Origin: JAEDES01 sp045649455
Lineage (GTDB): Bacteria > Bacillota_I > Bacilli_A > RF39 > UBA660
Direction: 5' to 3'
DNA length: 46,068 bases
Assembly: GCA_045649455.1 (NCBI GenBank)
Contig: JAZRPV010000040.1
Location: 1 to 46,068, forward strand
The notes under the pieces were generated by a model. The model did not search any database. It had not been told where the DNA came from and saw only the letters and a list, made by a program, of their open reading frames with translations. Below are positions 9,426-17,897 of the stretch, piece by piece. The translations under genes and the position numbers were made by a program. Numbering within the stretch: position 1 is the first letter of the stretch; each line of letters starts with the position of its first letter.

Positions 9426-9454
9426 TTGCATTAAATCATAATATATGATAGAAT
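9426..9454 (+). promoter_or_regulatory. Promoter TTGCAT-17-TAGAAT
   Basis: The -35 is TTGCAT, followed by a 17-base spacer ending in TGA and a TAGAAT -10 (extended). It lies just downstream of a terminator and 32 bases before the ATG at 9487. Confidence 0.65.
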
Positions 9455-9486
9455 TAAACTCGCTGTAAAAAAGGAGAGAATATTTT

Positions 9487-9987
9487 ATGAGAAGAATGGA
9501 CAACATATATCAATGTGTCGATTCATATTTAATTAATAACGGTTTTATATATGCATCATTAGATGAAAAGAAAGAATTAACAATTGATGGATTAAAATTA
9601 TATTTAGGACAAAAAATAACAGATGTTAATCCAACTATGGTTTTATCAAAAAAACAAATAGAGTCTTTAAGTATAAATGAAGTAATTGATTTATTAACTG
9701 AAACTTTACCAGTAGAAGAACATGAAGAGAATTTTGCAAATGTAGTAAGATATCTTATAGGTAATGCATCTGATTTACAAGGAAAGAAAATAACTTGGGA
9801 AAGAGAAGAAAGTGAAGATTTAGATAACGGGGTATCAATTGAATTTAATGAAAAAGGAAGAATTAAAACAGTAAAAACACATGTTTATCCTTCATATAAT
9901 TATGTATTAAGATTTTTAATAGACATATATCAATGTCCATTATTTATTAGACCGAAACAATTAACTAAGACAAAGAAAGATAAATAA
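9487..9987 (+). CDS. Small cytoplasmic protein of unknown function
   Basis: I do not recognise this 166-residue protein. It has no signal peptide, membrane segment or zinc motif. The sequence is mixed alpha/beta with an acidic middle (PVEEHEENFANVV, EREESEDLDNG) and a basic tail (PKQLTKTKKDK). Repeated tyrosines occur near the ends (DIYQCPLF near the C-terminus, NIYQCVDSYL near the N-terminus). It is a single-gene transcription unit with its own promoter and terminator. ATG 9487 follows AAAGGAGAG at a slightly long spacing; ATG 9496 is an alternative. Confidence 0.6.
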   Translation: MRRMDNIYQCVDSYLINNGFIYASLDEKKELTIDGLKLYLGQKITDVNPTMVLSKKQIESLSINEVIDLLTETLPVEEHEENFANVVRYLIGNASDLQGKKITWEREESEDLDNGVSIEFNEKGRIKTVKTHVYPSYNYVLRFLIDIYQCPLFIRPKQLTKTKKDK

Positions 9988-10007
9988 TCATTTATCTTTC
10001 TTTTTTT
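9975..10007 (+). terminator. Terminator overlapping the stop codon of the 166-residue gene
   Basis: GAAAGATAAAT and ATTTATCTTTC form an 11-bp stem with an AATC loop, followed by seven T. The TAA stop lies at the top of the 5' arm and loop. Confidence 0.85.
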
Positions 10008-10049
10008 ATATATTATAATTAAATTAATAGTAGAAGATAGAGGTGTATT

Positions 10050-10784
10050 ATGGAATATATAGTAGACTTTAAACCATATCAAAATAGAAACATAAATATT
10101 GATCAATGCGCAAGAATAGAAGAAACAATAAAAGAAAATAAAAGTATTAGTCTAAATGATGCTGAAGAGTTTTTAAGAAATATAAGTTATTTAGTAAGAA
10201 GAAGTATTAATCCTAATATGGATAACTTTGATTTAAAGTGTGATTTGGCACAAGCTATTCTAGGTCATTATTTTAATAAAATAAATTGTAGATATGCACC
10301 TTGTGCAACTCATAATGTAATAACATCTCAAATAGATGGGCACAGTTTTGTAGTAATCACACTAAATGTAGAAGGAGAAGATAAAAGTTTCTTATTAGAT
10401 CCTACATATATTCAATTCTTTCATAAAGATAAATGTCAAAGAGATAATTACTTTGTATCACCAATGTATCCAGATAAAGTCTTATTAACACCAGATGCTG
10501 GATTCTTTATAAAAGAAGAAGATAAAGAACCAGTAGACTTCTTATTAAGATATGGATATATAGAGTTAACGGAAGAATATGCAAGAATTTATGGAGATAG
10601 TTTCTTAAATACTAAAACAGGTACAAATCCAAGTACATTAAGATATCAAAGTATGCCAGGTAGTATATATATTAAATCTTTCTTAAAAGGAAATGAACCA
10701 TTATCAAAAACAGAACAAGACCTAAAAGAAAGTAATCAGTTGTTAGAAACATTCCAAAGTCAAAAAGGAGAATATGGTAGATAA
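10050..10784 (+). CDS. Small protein with possible transglutaminase/papain-like Cys-His-Asp triad
   Basis: The protein has 244 residues and no export signal. The central part has the order Cys-His-Asp in a transglutaminase-like context: DLKCDLAQAILGHYF (Cys64), then IDGHSFVVITLNV (His98), then SFLLDPTYIQFF (Asp117). The C-terminal half (EYARIYGDSFL, SMPGSIYIKSFL) is helical and unassigned. This could be a cytoplasmic cysteine peptidase, amidase or acyl transferase; the sequence does not say which. AGAGGTG precedes the start, and TATAAT (10014-10019) is a candidate -10. No hairpin terminator is seen after it before the sugar-transferase promoter. Confidence 0.5.
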   Translation: MEYIVDFKPYQNRNINIDQCARIEETIKENKSISLNDAEEFLRNISYLVRRSINPNMDNFDLKCDLAQAILGHYFNKINCRYAPCATHNVITSQIDGHSFVVITLNVEGEDKSFLLDPTYIQFFHKDKCQRDNYFVSPMYPDKVLLTPDAGFFIKEEDKEPVDFLLRYGYIELTEEYARIYGDSFLNTKTGTNPSTLRYQSMPGSIYIKSFLKGNEPLSKTEQDLKESNQLLETFQSQKGEYGR

Positions 10785-10890
10785 AACCATTAAAAATAAC
10801 AAATTAACACAGGTAAACTAATAGATTACAAGAAATAAAAAAGATTTATACCAAAATATTAAATTTGTAGGAACAAATTCTATAAATGTA

Positions 10891-10899
10891 TGCTATAAT
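10891..10899 (+). promoter_or_regulatory. Extended -10 promoter for the phosphoglycosyl transferase
   Basis: TGCTATAAT lies 63 bases before the start at 10963, giving an untranslated leader of about 55 bases. A 7-bp inverted repeat (AATTTGT / ACAAATT, 10862-10879) sits where a -35 or operator would be. Confidence 0.6.
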
Positions 10900-10962
10900 G
10901 ATAATGCATATGTTTAAAAAGTAGTAAAAAAGCGAAAAAACTCATGAGGAGACAAGATATAT

Positions 10963-11640
10963 ATGGACAAAATGACAGGTATGGAAAAATATCAAGACAA
11001 ATCTTGTATCAAAATATCAAAAACATATTTATTCTTCAAAAGATTATTTGATATTTTCTGCGGACTTGTAGGATTTGCAGTATTATTGCCAATCATCATA
11101 ATAGTAAAAATTTGTACTTTAGCATCAGGTGATAAAGAATCAATCTTCTTTACACAAAGTAGAATTGGACAAAATGGTAAAGAATTTAAGTTCTATAAAT
11201 TTAGATCGATGGTACCAAACGCAGATGAAGTATTGTTTGAATTATTAAAAAAAGACAAGAAAATGGCAGAAGAATATAAATTAAATAAGAAATTAAAGAA
11301 AGATCCTAGAATAACAAAAGTAGGAGCAATTCTTAGAAAAACATCATTAGATGAATTACCACAAGTAATTAATATTCTTAAAGGTGATATGGCTGTAATT
11401 GGAAATAGACCATACTTACCAAGAGAAAAAGAAGATATGGGTGAATACTTTGATGATATCGTAAGTACTAAACCAGGATTAACAGGTTTATGGCAAACAG
11501 CTGGTAGACAGAAAACAACATTCGCTCATAGATTATTATTTGAATCATGGTATTCAAGAAACATGACAATGTGGCTAGATATAAAGATTTTCTTCGCAAC
11601 ATTTAGAGCTGTATTATTTGGACACGGAGCAGGCATTTAA
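10963..11640 (+). CDS. Initiating phosphoglycosyl transferase (bacterial sugar transferase)
   Basis: This enzyme puts the first sugar phosphate on undecaprenyl phosphate and so starts a surface polysaccharide unit. At 225 residues it is the short monotopic form: one re-entrant hydrophobic segment at about 26-50 (RLFDIFCGLVGFAVLLPIII) followed by the catalytic domain. Conserved blocks are visible: FTQSRIGQNGKEFKFYKFRSM, DPRITKVGAILRKTSLDELPQ with the catalytic Asp-Glu pair (about 128-130), GDMAVIGNRPY, and KPGLTGLWQTAGR. The start follows GAGGAG at a rather long spacing; ATG 10972 or 10981 are possible alternatives. It is separated from the polymer island by a terminator, so it may be the conserved anchor next to which variable islands are exchanged. 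Confidence 0.92.
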   Translation: MDKMTGMEKYQDKSCIKISKTYLFFKRLFDIFCGLVGFAVLLPIIIIVKICTLASGDKESIFFTQSRIGQNGKEFKFYKFRSMVPNADEVLFELLKKDKKMAEEYKLNKKLKKDPRITKVGAILRKTSLDELPQVINILKGDMAVIGNRPYLPREKEDMGEYFDDIVSTKPGLTGLWQTAGRQKTTFAHRLLFESWYSRNMTMWLDIKIFFATFRAVLFGHGAGI

Positions 11641-11667
11641 AAAGAACTGAAAAGTTCTTTTTTTATT
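11640..11667 (+). terminator. Terminator after the sugar transferase; left copy of a 28-bp direct repeat
   Basis: An 8-9-bp stem (AAAGAACT / AGTTCTTT) with a GAAA tetraloop and seven T. The same 28 bases recur without a mismatch at 22188-22215, at the right end of the polymer island. Confidence 0.9.
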
Positions 11668-11770
11668 AAAATATCTGAAACTAAAAATTATAAAGTAAAA
11701 AAATTACAAGAAGATATAATAAAATATTAAAATTGTTTGTATTTAAATATTGAAAAAACATAATAAATTA

Positions 11771-11799
11771 TTAACAAGAAATTAAATAAGTGTTATAAT
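11771..11799 (+). promoter_or_regulatory. Promoter of the polymer island (TTAACA-17-TATAAT)
   Basis: The -35 TTAACA and -10 TATAAT are separated by 17 bases, with TG-n before the -10. Initiation would fall near 11806, about 38 bases before tagD. No further internal promoter as good as this was found in the island, and the genes are tightly packed, so 11844-22169 is probably one operon. The 100 bases between the terminator and this promoter hold nothing recognisable. Confidence 0.7.
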
Positions 11800-11843
11800 T
11801 AAGGTACGTAATTTACACGAAAGACAGATAGGAGTAGAAAATA

Positions 11844-12266
11844 GTGAAAGTAGTATTAACATATGGAACATATGATGTATTGCATTATGGACATATAAGA
11901 TTATTAAAAAGAGCTAAGGAGTTAGGAGATTATTTAATTGTAGGTATATCTACAGATGAATTTAATGCAATCAAAGGGAAAAAATCATATTATAACTATG
12001 AAAAAAGAAAATTGATGCTAGAAGCAATTCGTTATGTAGATAAAGTAATACCAGAATGTGATTGGAATCAAAAACCTGACGACATAAAAAAATATAATGT
12101 TGATGTTGTTACAATGGGAAGTGACTGGGCTAACGACCCAAGATTTGAAAGTCTAAGAGAATATTGTGATGTTGTTTATTTAGAAAGAACATCTGGTATT
12201 TCTTCAACACAAATAAAAAAAGAATTAGAACTTGAAGACAAAAGACATGAAGAGTCAGAAGAATAA
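11844..12266 (+). CDS. tagD: Glycerol-3-phosphate cytidylyltransferase
   Basis: TagD makes CDP-glycerol from CTP and glycerol-3-phosphate, the donor for glycerophosphate groups in teichoic acids and some capsules. The 140-residue length fits the family. Motifs are present: YGTYDVLHYGH with the HxGH signature (H14, H17), ISTDEFNAIKGKKSYYNYE, YVDKVIPECDW, and RTSGISSTQIK at about 115. The GTG start is set by AGGAG nine bases upstream. A related fold is used by phosphocholine and phosphoethanolamine cytidylyltransferases, but the motif set follows TagD. No TagB/TagF-type glycerophosphotransferase is nearby, so the likely users of CDP-glycerol are LicD (13539) or an enzyme elsewhere. Confidence 0.9.
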   Translation: MKVVLTYGTYDVLHYGHIRLLKRAKELGDYLIVGISTDEFNAIKGKKSYYNYEKRKLMLEAIRYVDKVIPECDWNQKPDDIKKYNVDVVTMGSDWANDPRFESLREYCDVVYLERTSGISSTQIKKELELEDKRHEESEE

Positions 12267-12267
12267 A

Positions 12268-12987
12268 ATGAAAAAGATGAGAGCAGAATTTCACGTTCAT
12301 ACATCTGCATCACCAGATAGTCTTCTAACAAAATGTCTTCTTTTTTTAATGTGTAAAATAAAAAAAATAAATTGTATTGCAATTACAGATCATAACGAAA
12401 TAAAAAATGCTGTTAAAATAAAAAAAGCATTTGAAAAAAAGAATATAGAAATAATCGTAGGAGAAGAAATATCTACAAAAGAAGGCGAAATAATAGGATT
12501 GTTTTTAGAAAAAAAAATAGAACCTAATTTATCGCTTAAAGAAACGATAAAGCAAATAAGACAACAAGGAGCAATTACATATGTTCCTCATCCATATGAT
12601 GGAAAAAGAAGTAAAACAGTTATTTCGAAAGAAAATATTTTATTATATAAAGATGAAATTGATCTGATTGAATTTCATAATGGTAGAAATATAAAAGAAA
12701 AATATAGTAAGATTCAAAATGAAATAGCCAATGAATCAGGAATTACAAAAATGATAGGTAGTGATGCACATACCTTCTACGAATTAGGAAGAAATTACTG
12801 TGAAATTGAAAAAGTTTCAAAAGAAGAATTAGTAAATGAAATAAAAAAAGCATCATTTCATGAAAAAAAATGTATTAAATTTGCACATTTTAATACAAAA
12901 ATTGTCAGATTAATCAAAATTATATTAGGAGGAAAATGGGATGAACTTTCAAGAATTATCAATAAAAAACTTAAGCGAAACAAATAA
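12268..12987 (+). CDS. PHP-domain metal-dependent phosphoesterase
   Basis: The protein has 239 residues. All PHP metal-ligand motifs are visible: EFHVHTSASPDS (HxH, H9 and H11), ITDHNE, GEEISTKEGEIIG (Glu), YVPHPYDG (His) and GSDAHTF (DxH). Members of this branch hydrolyse phosphoesters such as nucleoside 3',5'-bisphosphates or oligonucleotides, and are different from the CpsB tyrosine phosphatases of capsule loci. The ATG at 12268 lies one base after the tagD stop, so translation is probably coupled. ATG 12247 or 12277 cannot be excluded. In this operon it may remove a phosphate from a precursor; that is inference. Confidence 0.75.
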   Translation: MKKMRAEFHVHTSASPDSLLTKCLLFLMCKIKKINCIAITDHNEIKNAVKIKKAFEKKNIEIIVGEEISTKEGEIIGLFLEKKIEPNLSLKETIKQIRQQGAITYVPHPYDGKRSKTVISKENILLYKDEIDLIEFHNGRNIKEKYSKIQNEIANESGITKMIGSDAHTFYELGRNYCEIEKVSKEELVNEIKKASFHEKKCIKFAHFNTKIVRLIKIILGGKWDELSRIINKKLKRNK

Positions 12988-13537
12988 AAAATTATATGAA
13001 AAAACATATAAAAATTATAAATATGATTTAGTGATCTTCGTTGCAAGAGGAGCATATATGATAGGAAAAGATTTTGCAGAATGGGCAAATGTACCATTAT
13101 TAGAAATTTATGCATCTAGAAAAGGTGGTAAGTTGAAAAAATTAGTTGCACCAATTTTAAAAATCCTACCAACAAAGTTAAAATTATTTTTAAGAAAAAA
13201 AGAATTTAACTCTGACGTTCACAAGAAAGATCCAGATAGAAGTATTAACTATGATGCTGAAGAATGGAATAAATATAAACAATGTAAAAAAATACTTATA
13301 GTAGATGATTCAGTTGATACTGGATATAGTGCTTTATTAGTAAAAAATTCAGTTCAAAACTTCTTTAAAAAATCAGAAGTAAAAGTAGCAACATTAAATC
13401 TTTTTGATAAGGCAAGAGAAGTTTACACGCCTGACTTTTATTTGTATGAAAATACAATATTAAAAGGTCCATGGTCAAATGATTCATTAGAAAATAAAAA
13501 ATATTTAAAAATGTACTATAAATGGAAGGAAAGATAA
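12941..13537 (+). CDS. Phosphoribosyltransferase-fold protein
   Basis: The protein has 198 residues. The sequence KKILIVDDSVDTGYSALLV (from about residue 114) is the PRPP-binding loop of type I phosphoribosyltransferases, and the upstream YDLVIFVARGAYMIGKDFA matches the first strand and loop. A basic, hydrophobic insert (VAPILKILPTKLKLFLRKKEF) lies between them and may touch the membrane. The gene overlaps the PHP gene by 47 bases and has its own AGGAGG site inside it. Orotate- or xanthine-type substrates are not indicated. Such proteins occur in polysaccharide loci, where a phosphoribosyl transfer or a binding role has been suggested; the function here is unknown. Confidence 0.65.
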   Translation: MNFQELSIKNLSETNKKLYEKTYKNYKYDLVIFVARGAYMIGKDFAEWANVPLLEIYASRKGGKLKKLVAPILKILPTKLKLFLRKKEFNSDVHKKDPDRSINYDAEEWNKYKQCKKILIVDDSVDTGYSALLVKNSVQNFFKKSEVKVATLNLFDKAREVYTPDFYLYENTILKGPWSNDSLENKKYLKMYYKWKER

Positions 13538-13538
13538 A

Positions 13539-14342
13539 ATGAAATATACAATGGATGAAATTCATGCAATAGATTTAAAGTTGGCAAAAGAATTTGTGAA
13601 AATATGTAAAAAATATAATTTAAATTATTATATAATTGGTGGAACTTTTTTAGGTGCAGTTAGACATAAAGGGTTTATTCCATGGGACGATGATATGGAT
13701 ATTGCGATGCCAAGAAATGACTATGAAAAGTTTTTAGAAGTTGCGAATAAAGAATTACCAACAAATATGAGACTTGATACTTTTTATAATAATGAAAAAC
13801 ACAGATATTTTCTTCCGAGGCTAGTTGATCTTGATACCGAAATAACAGAAAAAAGGTTTGAAAAAGTAGGAATCAAATCTCATTTGTTTATAGATATATT
13901 TCCAATTGATGGAACACCTAACAATAAAATATTAAGAAAAATACATTATTTTAAAATTCTTTTTTACCGTATGCTTGTAAGCATGTATTACATTGATACA
14001 ATTGATCCTGTAAGAAAAAGAAAAACATATGAGAAAATTTTAATCACAATTGGAAAAATAATTCCAGTAAAGTGGTTTGTTAATCCTAAGAAAACACTAA
14101 TAAAAATTGATAATATATTAAAGAAACAAAAAATTGAAAATAGTAATAATATAGGAACAATAATGGGTGCATATAGAACAAGAGAAATAGTTCCAAAAGA
14201 ATATTTTGGTAAACCAACAAAATATCAATTTGAAGACATTAACATGACTGGACCGGAAAAATTTGATGAATATTTAACTCATATGTATGGAGACTATATG
14301 ACTCCTCCAAAAAACAATAATAATGAACATTATTCTAAGTAG
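13539..14342 (+). CDS. licD: LicD-family phosphotransferase
   Basis: LicD enzymes transfer phosphocholine or another polyol/alcohol phosphate from a CDP-activated donor to a glycan. The 267-residue protein has the signature block YIIGGTFLGAVRHKGFIPWD followed by DDMDIAMPR, with the Asp cluster that binds metal, then FIDIFPIDGTP. The ATG is one base after the previous stop, with GGAAGGA upstream. No licA (choline kinase) or licC (phosphocholine cytidylyltransferase) is in the window. The CDP-glycerol made by TagD could be the donor; a choline donor is the alternative, given the BCCT transporter in the same operon. Confidence 0.88.
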   Translation: MKYTMDEIHAIDLKLAKEFVKICKKYNLNYYIIGGTFLGAVRHKGFIPWDDDMDIAMPRNDYEKFLEVANKELPTNMRLDTFYNNEKHRYFLPRLVDLDTEITEKRFEKVGIKSHLFIDIFPIDGTPNNKILRKIHYFKILFYRMLVSMYYIDTIDPVRKRKTYEKILITIGKIIPVKWFVNPKKTLIKIDNILKKQKIENSNNIGTIMGAYRTREIVPKEYFGKPTKYQFEDINMTGPEKFDEYLTHMYGDYMTPPKNNNNEHYSK

Positions 14343-14358
14343 TGAAAGAAGTGAATCT

Positions 14359-15351
14359 ATGAAAAATGATAAAATTGATTTTGTATTATTATGGGTAGAT
14401 GGTTCGGACGAAAAATGGCTTCAAGAAAAAAAACAATATAAACCAGATATTAGTGTATCAGACTCTATAATAAGATTTAGAGATTGGGATAATTTAAAAT
14501 ATTGGTTTAGAGGAGTAGAAAAATATGCTCCTTGGGTTAATAAAATATATTTTGTTACATATGGGCATCTTCCAAAATTTTTGAATACTGAACACGAAAA
14601 ATTGGTAGTTGTAAATCACAAAGAGTTTATTGATAAAGAATACTTACCAACATATAATTCAAATGTTATTGATTTAAATCTTTATAAAATTGAAGGTTTA
14701 AGTGAAAAATTTGTATATTTTAATGATGACACATTTATAATAGACAAAGTAAATCCTGATGATTTTTTTAAAAATGGATTACCAGTTGAAGAATATTCAG
14801 AAACACCAACTGTACCATATAAAACAATTTTTCCATATACAATGTTCAATAATGCATTCTTAATTAATAATCATTATGAAAAAAGAGATGTATATAAAAA
14901 ACATTTTTCCAAAATTTTTAGTTGGAAATATGGTTTAAACAATTTTAGAACTATACTTTCTTTGCCATATAAAAAATTCATTGGTTTTTATAGTGCACAT
15001 CTTCCAATTGCGTTTTTAAAAACATATTATGAAAAATTATGGGATATAGAAAAAGAAGCTTGTATAAAAACATCAAAGAATAAATTTAGAACAAAAGAAG
15101 ATATTACTTCGTATACTATAAAAATTATGCAAATGTTAGAAGGTAATTTTTACCCAAGAAAACATAATTTTGGAAAGTATTTTGTTGTTTCAAACAATAA
15201 TAAAAAAATTATAAATACTCTTCTTAAACAAAAATGTAAGATGGTATGTATAAATGATCAGGATGAAAAAATAGATTTTGATAAATCAAAAAAAGAAATT
15301 AATAATTGTTTTGAAAAAATTTTTTCGGAAAAATCTTCTTTTGAAAAATAG
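14359..15351 (+). CDS. Stealth-family polysaccharide phosphotransferase
   Basis: Stealth proteins transfer a sugar-1-phosphate to build phosphodiester-linked capsules. The conserved regions are clear in this 330-residue protein: CR1 is DFVLLWVDGSDEKWLQEK. CR2 is a long block beginning RFRDWDNLKYWFRGVEKYAP and running through VTYGHLP, NHKEF, PTYNSNVID and KFVYFNDDTFI. A later SAHLPIAF block matches CR3. It is shorter than human GNPT but normal for bacteria. ATG 14359 is chosen because the upstream in-frame codons overlap LicD and have no ribosome site. Having both LicD and Stealth in one operon points to two different phosphodiester links in the polymer. Confidence 0.88.
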   Translation: MKNDKIDFVLLWVDGSDEKWLQEKKQYKPDISVSDSIIRFRDWDNLKYWFRGVEKYAPWVNKIYFVTYGHLPKFLNTEHEKLVVVNHKEFIDKEYLPTYNSNVIDLNLYKIEGLSEKFVYFNDDTFIIDKVNPDDFFKNGLPVEEYSETPTVPYKTIFPYTMFNNAFLINNHYEKRDVYKKHFSKIFSWKYGLNNFRTILSLPYKKFIGFYSAHLPIAFLKTYYEKLWDIEKEACIKTSKNKFRTKEDITSYTIKIMQMLEGNFYPRKHNFGKYFVVSNNNKKIINTLLKQKCKMVCINDQDEKIDFDKSKKEINNCFEKIFSEKSSFEK

Positions 15352-15365
15352 TAAGGGGAACAAAT

Positions 15366-16562
15366 ATGAAAAAAACAATAGATCAACTTAAATTATTTGA
15401 AAAGAATAGTTTTAAATTTTTAAGAAAAATACTATCAAAAACAGATGATATAGATAAAAGATTATCCAAATATAAATTAAATTTATTTTTTTATATCCCA
15501 TTAATCATATTTGTATCAAGCAGTTACTTTAGAACATTTCAAAGTTTTTTTAATATTTTTGAAATAGTTGCAACTTTATTATTAGCGATTGGTATTTTCT
15601 TTAATTTAAATAAAATGTCAGATAAAGAGATAAAAATTACAATGATAACAGGATTTACAGCATGTCTAATATTTTTAATAGCTAGAGATATAACTATTAT
15701 AAAATTCTTTTTGTTTATATTTGCTGCATACAATATTAAGTTTCAGCAATGTGTAAAAATAGATTTTAACATCAGATTTGTATGCTTAATAGCTGTACTA
15801 TTGCTTAATTTTATTGGAATTATTCCGAGTGTAGATATTACTAGAGGCGAAATAATGCGATACAGTTTTGGGTTTTCTCATCCTAATAATTTTGCATATA
15901 AAATTTTAATAATGTTATTTGAATATTTTTATCTTAATGATTTTAAACCAATATTAAAGAATGGAATAATAACTGCAATCATAGTGTTGTTTTTAGACCA
16001 CTATACTAATAGTAGAACAGCAGAAATACTAATTATTTTTGTATATGTTTTAGGAAGTTTACTAAATAGTAATGATAACATTAAAGAAAAATTAAATAAT
16101 AAATATATACAAAATATAATTACTAATTCATATTTCTATTTTTCATTAATTATTATTATTTCATTCATTTTATACAAATTTAACAATCCAATTGGACTTA
16201 GGATTGATAAGTTATTATCTTATAGATTATATTATATTGATTCATACTTCACAAAATATGGAATAACATTATTTGGTAACAACTTTTCAGGATTTGTTTC
16301 AACAAAAAATCCACTTGATGTTGGATACGCTCATATTCTAATCAGATATGGATTAATTGCTTTTTTATCAATTGGATATGCATTTAAAAAAGTATTTTAT
16401 AAAATAATTAATAAGAATAACATAAGTTATTTAATAATTCTTTTTTCATTTATTATTTACTCATTAACGGAAAATTCTTTTTTAAGAATTGAACAAAATA
16501 TATTTATGTTAATATTTATTACACTGTTCAAACATAAGGATGGTGAATTTTTTGAAAAATAA
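15366..16562 (+). CDS. wzy: Wzy-like polysaccharide polymerase
   Basis: The 398-residue integral membrane protein has about ten to eleven hydrophobic segments and little overall conservation, as usual for Wzy. The large periplasmic-type loop carries RYSFGFSHPNNFAYKILI, and a later SRTAEILI segment matches the Wzy/O-antigen ligase family pattern (HPN-x-F and an SR-rich stretch). The charged N-terminus of about 40 residues is cytoplasmic. Its position between two phosphotransferases and a Wzx-type flippase fits. AAGGGGAA precedes the ATG. It could also be an O-antigen-ligase-like transferase; the distinction cannot be made by sequence reading. Confidence 0.72.
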   Translation: MKKTIDQLKLFEKNSFKFLRKILSKTDDIDKRLSKYKLNLFFYIPLIIFVSSSYFRTFQSFFNIFEIVATLLLAIGIFFNLNKMSDKEIKITMITGFTACLIFLIARDITIIKFFLFIFAAYNIKFQQCVKIDFNIRFVCLIAVLLLNFIGIIPSVDITRGEIMRYSFGFSHPNNFAYKILIMLFEYFYLNDFKPILKNGIITAIIVLFLDHYTNSRTAEILIIFVYVLGSLLNSNDNIKEKLNNKYIQNIITNSYFYFSLIIIISFILYKFNNPIGLRIDKLLSYRLYYIDSYFTKYGITLFGNNFSGFVSTKNPLDVGYAHILIRYGLIAFLSIGYAFKKVFYKIINKNNISYLIILFSFIIYSLTENSFLRIEQNIFMLIFITLFKHKDGEFFEK

Positions 16563-17877
16563 ATATATGAAATTTAAAGAAAAAATACAAACAAATAAAT
16601 TTTATAGTAATTTATTTAAGAATTCTTTTTGGGCATTTTTAGGAGATTCAACTGCATCTGTATTGAATTTAGTAGTAACGATTATTTTAATCAAATTAAC
16701 AGGGAATTACAATTACGGATTATTAGTACTTGCACAATCGTATATGTCTATAGTAGATACAACTTTAAATGTACAATGCTGGAAAAGTGTTATACAATTT
16801 GGACAAAAAGCAATAGTAGAAAATGATGATAGTAAATTAAACTCTTATGTTTTATTAGGAACAAAATTGGATGTAATAACTGCCATAATTGGAGGAATTG
16901 TTTCATTATTATTATCACCATTGATTGGAACTATTTTAAATTGGTCTACTGAAACAATTATATGTGCTCAAATATTTTCGATAACAATCTTTTCACATTT
17001 ATCAGGAACTTCAACAGCAATATTAAGAATTTTAGATAAATTTCATCTAGTGGCAATACAAAAATTTGTGACATCAGTTATAAAATTAATTACATTAATA
17101 ATAATTATGATAATGTTTAAACATGTAAGTATTGTTACAGCAGCAATTGCATATTGTGCATCAGATATAATTGGAAATATACTATTAGTTATTATGGCAG
17201 TTTGTACATATAGAAAAAAACATAAAATAAAAGATGTTTTAAAGGCAGAAAAAGTAAAAGAAAAAAAAGAATTTATAAAATTTACATTTTGGGGAACAGT
17301 TGGAATGATAGCTGATATTCCAATAAACTATTTAGATGTATTTATAATATCATTACTTGGAAGTAATATGGTAGCAGTATTTAAAGTGTTCAAGCAATGT
17401 ATAGCCATTATCAAAAAAGTAACATCGGCAATTCAACAAGCAATAATGCCACAATTTTCTGAGTTAATTGCTCGTGGTGAACGAGAAAGAGGATATAAAA
17501 TTGTAAAAAAGACAAGAAATATTATTTTAAAAATAATGATTCCAGTTGGATTATTAATTGGATTAACATCTCCATTATGGCTTAATATCATATATGGAAA
17601 AATATATGCTGCAAACTGGTATAATCTTCTTATATATTTAATTATTGAAATTATAGCATTATCATATACCACAATACATCCATTCTATGTTTCTCTTGAT
17701 AAAGCGAAATCAGAATCATACATTACATTAGGAGCAAATGTTATTTATATAATATTAGCGTTAATATTAGTTAAATTAATTGGAATGACTGGTATGATTA
17801 TTGCAATAGCAATTCAATGTTTTGTTACAATACATTTGAAAATGATAGGAATAAAAAAAGAATTAAAACTAAATTAA
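16540..17877 (+). CDS. wzx: Wzx-like polysaccharide flippase (MOP superfamily)
   Basis: The flippase moves the lipid-linked repeat unit across the membrane. The 445-residue protein has 12 or more hydrophobic segments and the typical N-terminus (NLFKNSFWAFLGDSTASVLNL) followed by IILIKLTGNYNYGLLVLAQS; the FKVFKQCIAIIKKVTSAIQQ segment in the middle matches this family too. The gene overlaps the end of wzy by 23 bases. The start is uncertain: ATG 16540 has a poorly placed AAGG, while TTG 16552 has AAGGATGGTGA at good spacing, and ATG 16567 is also possible. Confidence 0.85.
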   Translation: MVNFLKNKYMKFKEKIQTNKFYSNLFKNSFWAFLGDSTASVLNLVVTIILIKLTGNYNYGLLVLAQSYMSIVDTTLNVQCWKSVIQFGQKAIVENDDSKLNSYVLLGTKLDVITAIIGGIVSLLLSPLIGTILNWSTETIICAQIFSITIFSHLSGTSTAILRILDKFHLVAIQKFVTSVIKLITLIIIMIMFKHVSIVTAAIAYCASDIIGNILLVIMAVCTYRKKHKIKDVLKAEKVKEKKEFIKFTFWGTVGMIADIPINYLDVFIISLLGSNMVAVFKVFKQCIAIIKKVTSAIQQAIMPQFSELIARGERERGYKIVKKTRNIILKIMIPVGLLIGLTSPLWLNIIYGKIYAANWYNLLIYLIIEIIALSYTTIHPFYVSLDKAKSESYITLGANVIYIILALILVKLIGMTGMIIAIAIQCFVTIHLKMIGIKKELKLN

Positions 17878-17897
17878 TCAGCGAAGGAAGGAATAAT

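Noticed and set aside
10862..10879. Inverted repeat AATTTGT/ACAAATT as a terminator after the 244-residue protein
   Set aside because: The stem is short and AT-only, there is no T tract, and it overlaps the region expected for the next promoter; kept only as a possible operator.
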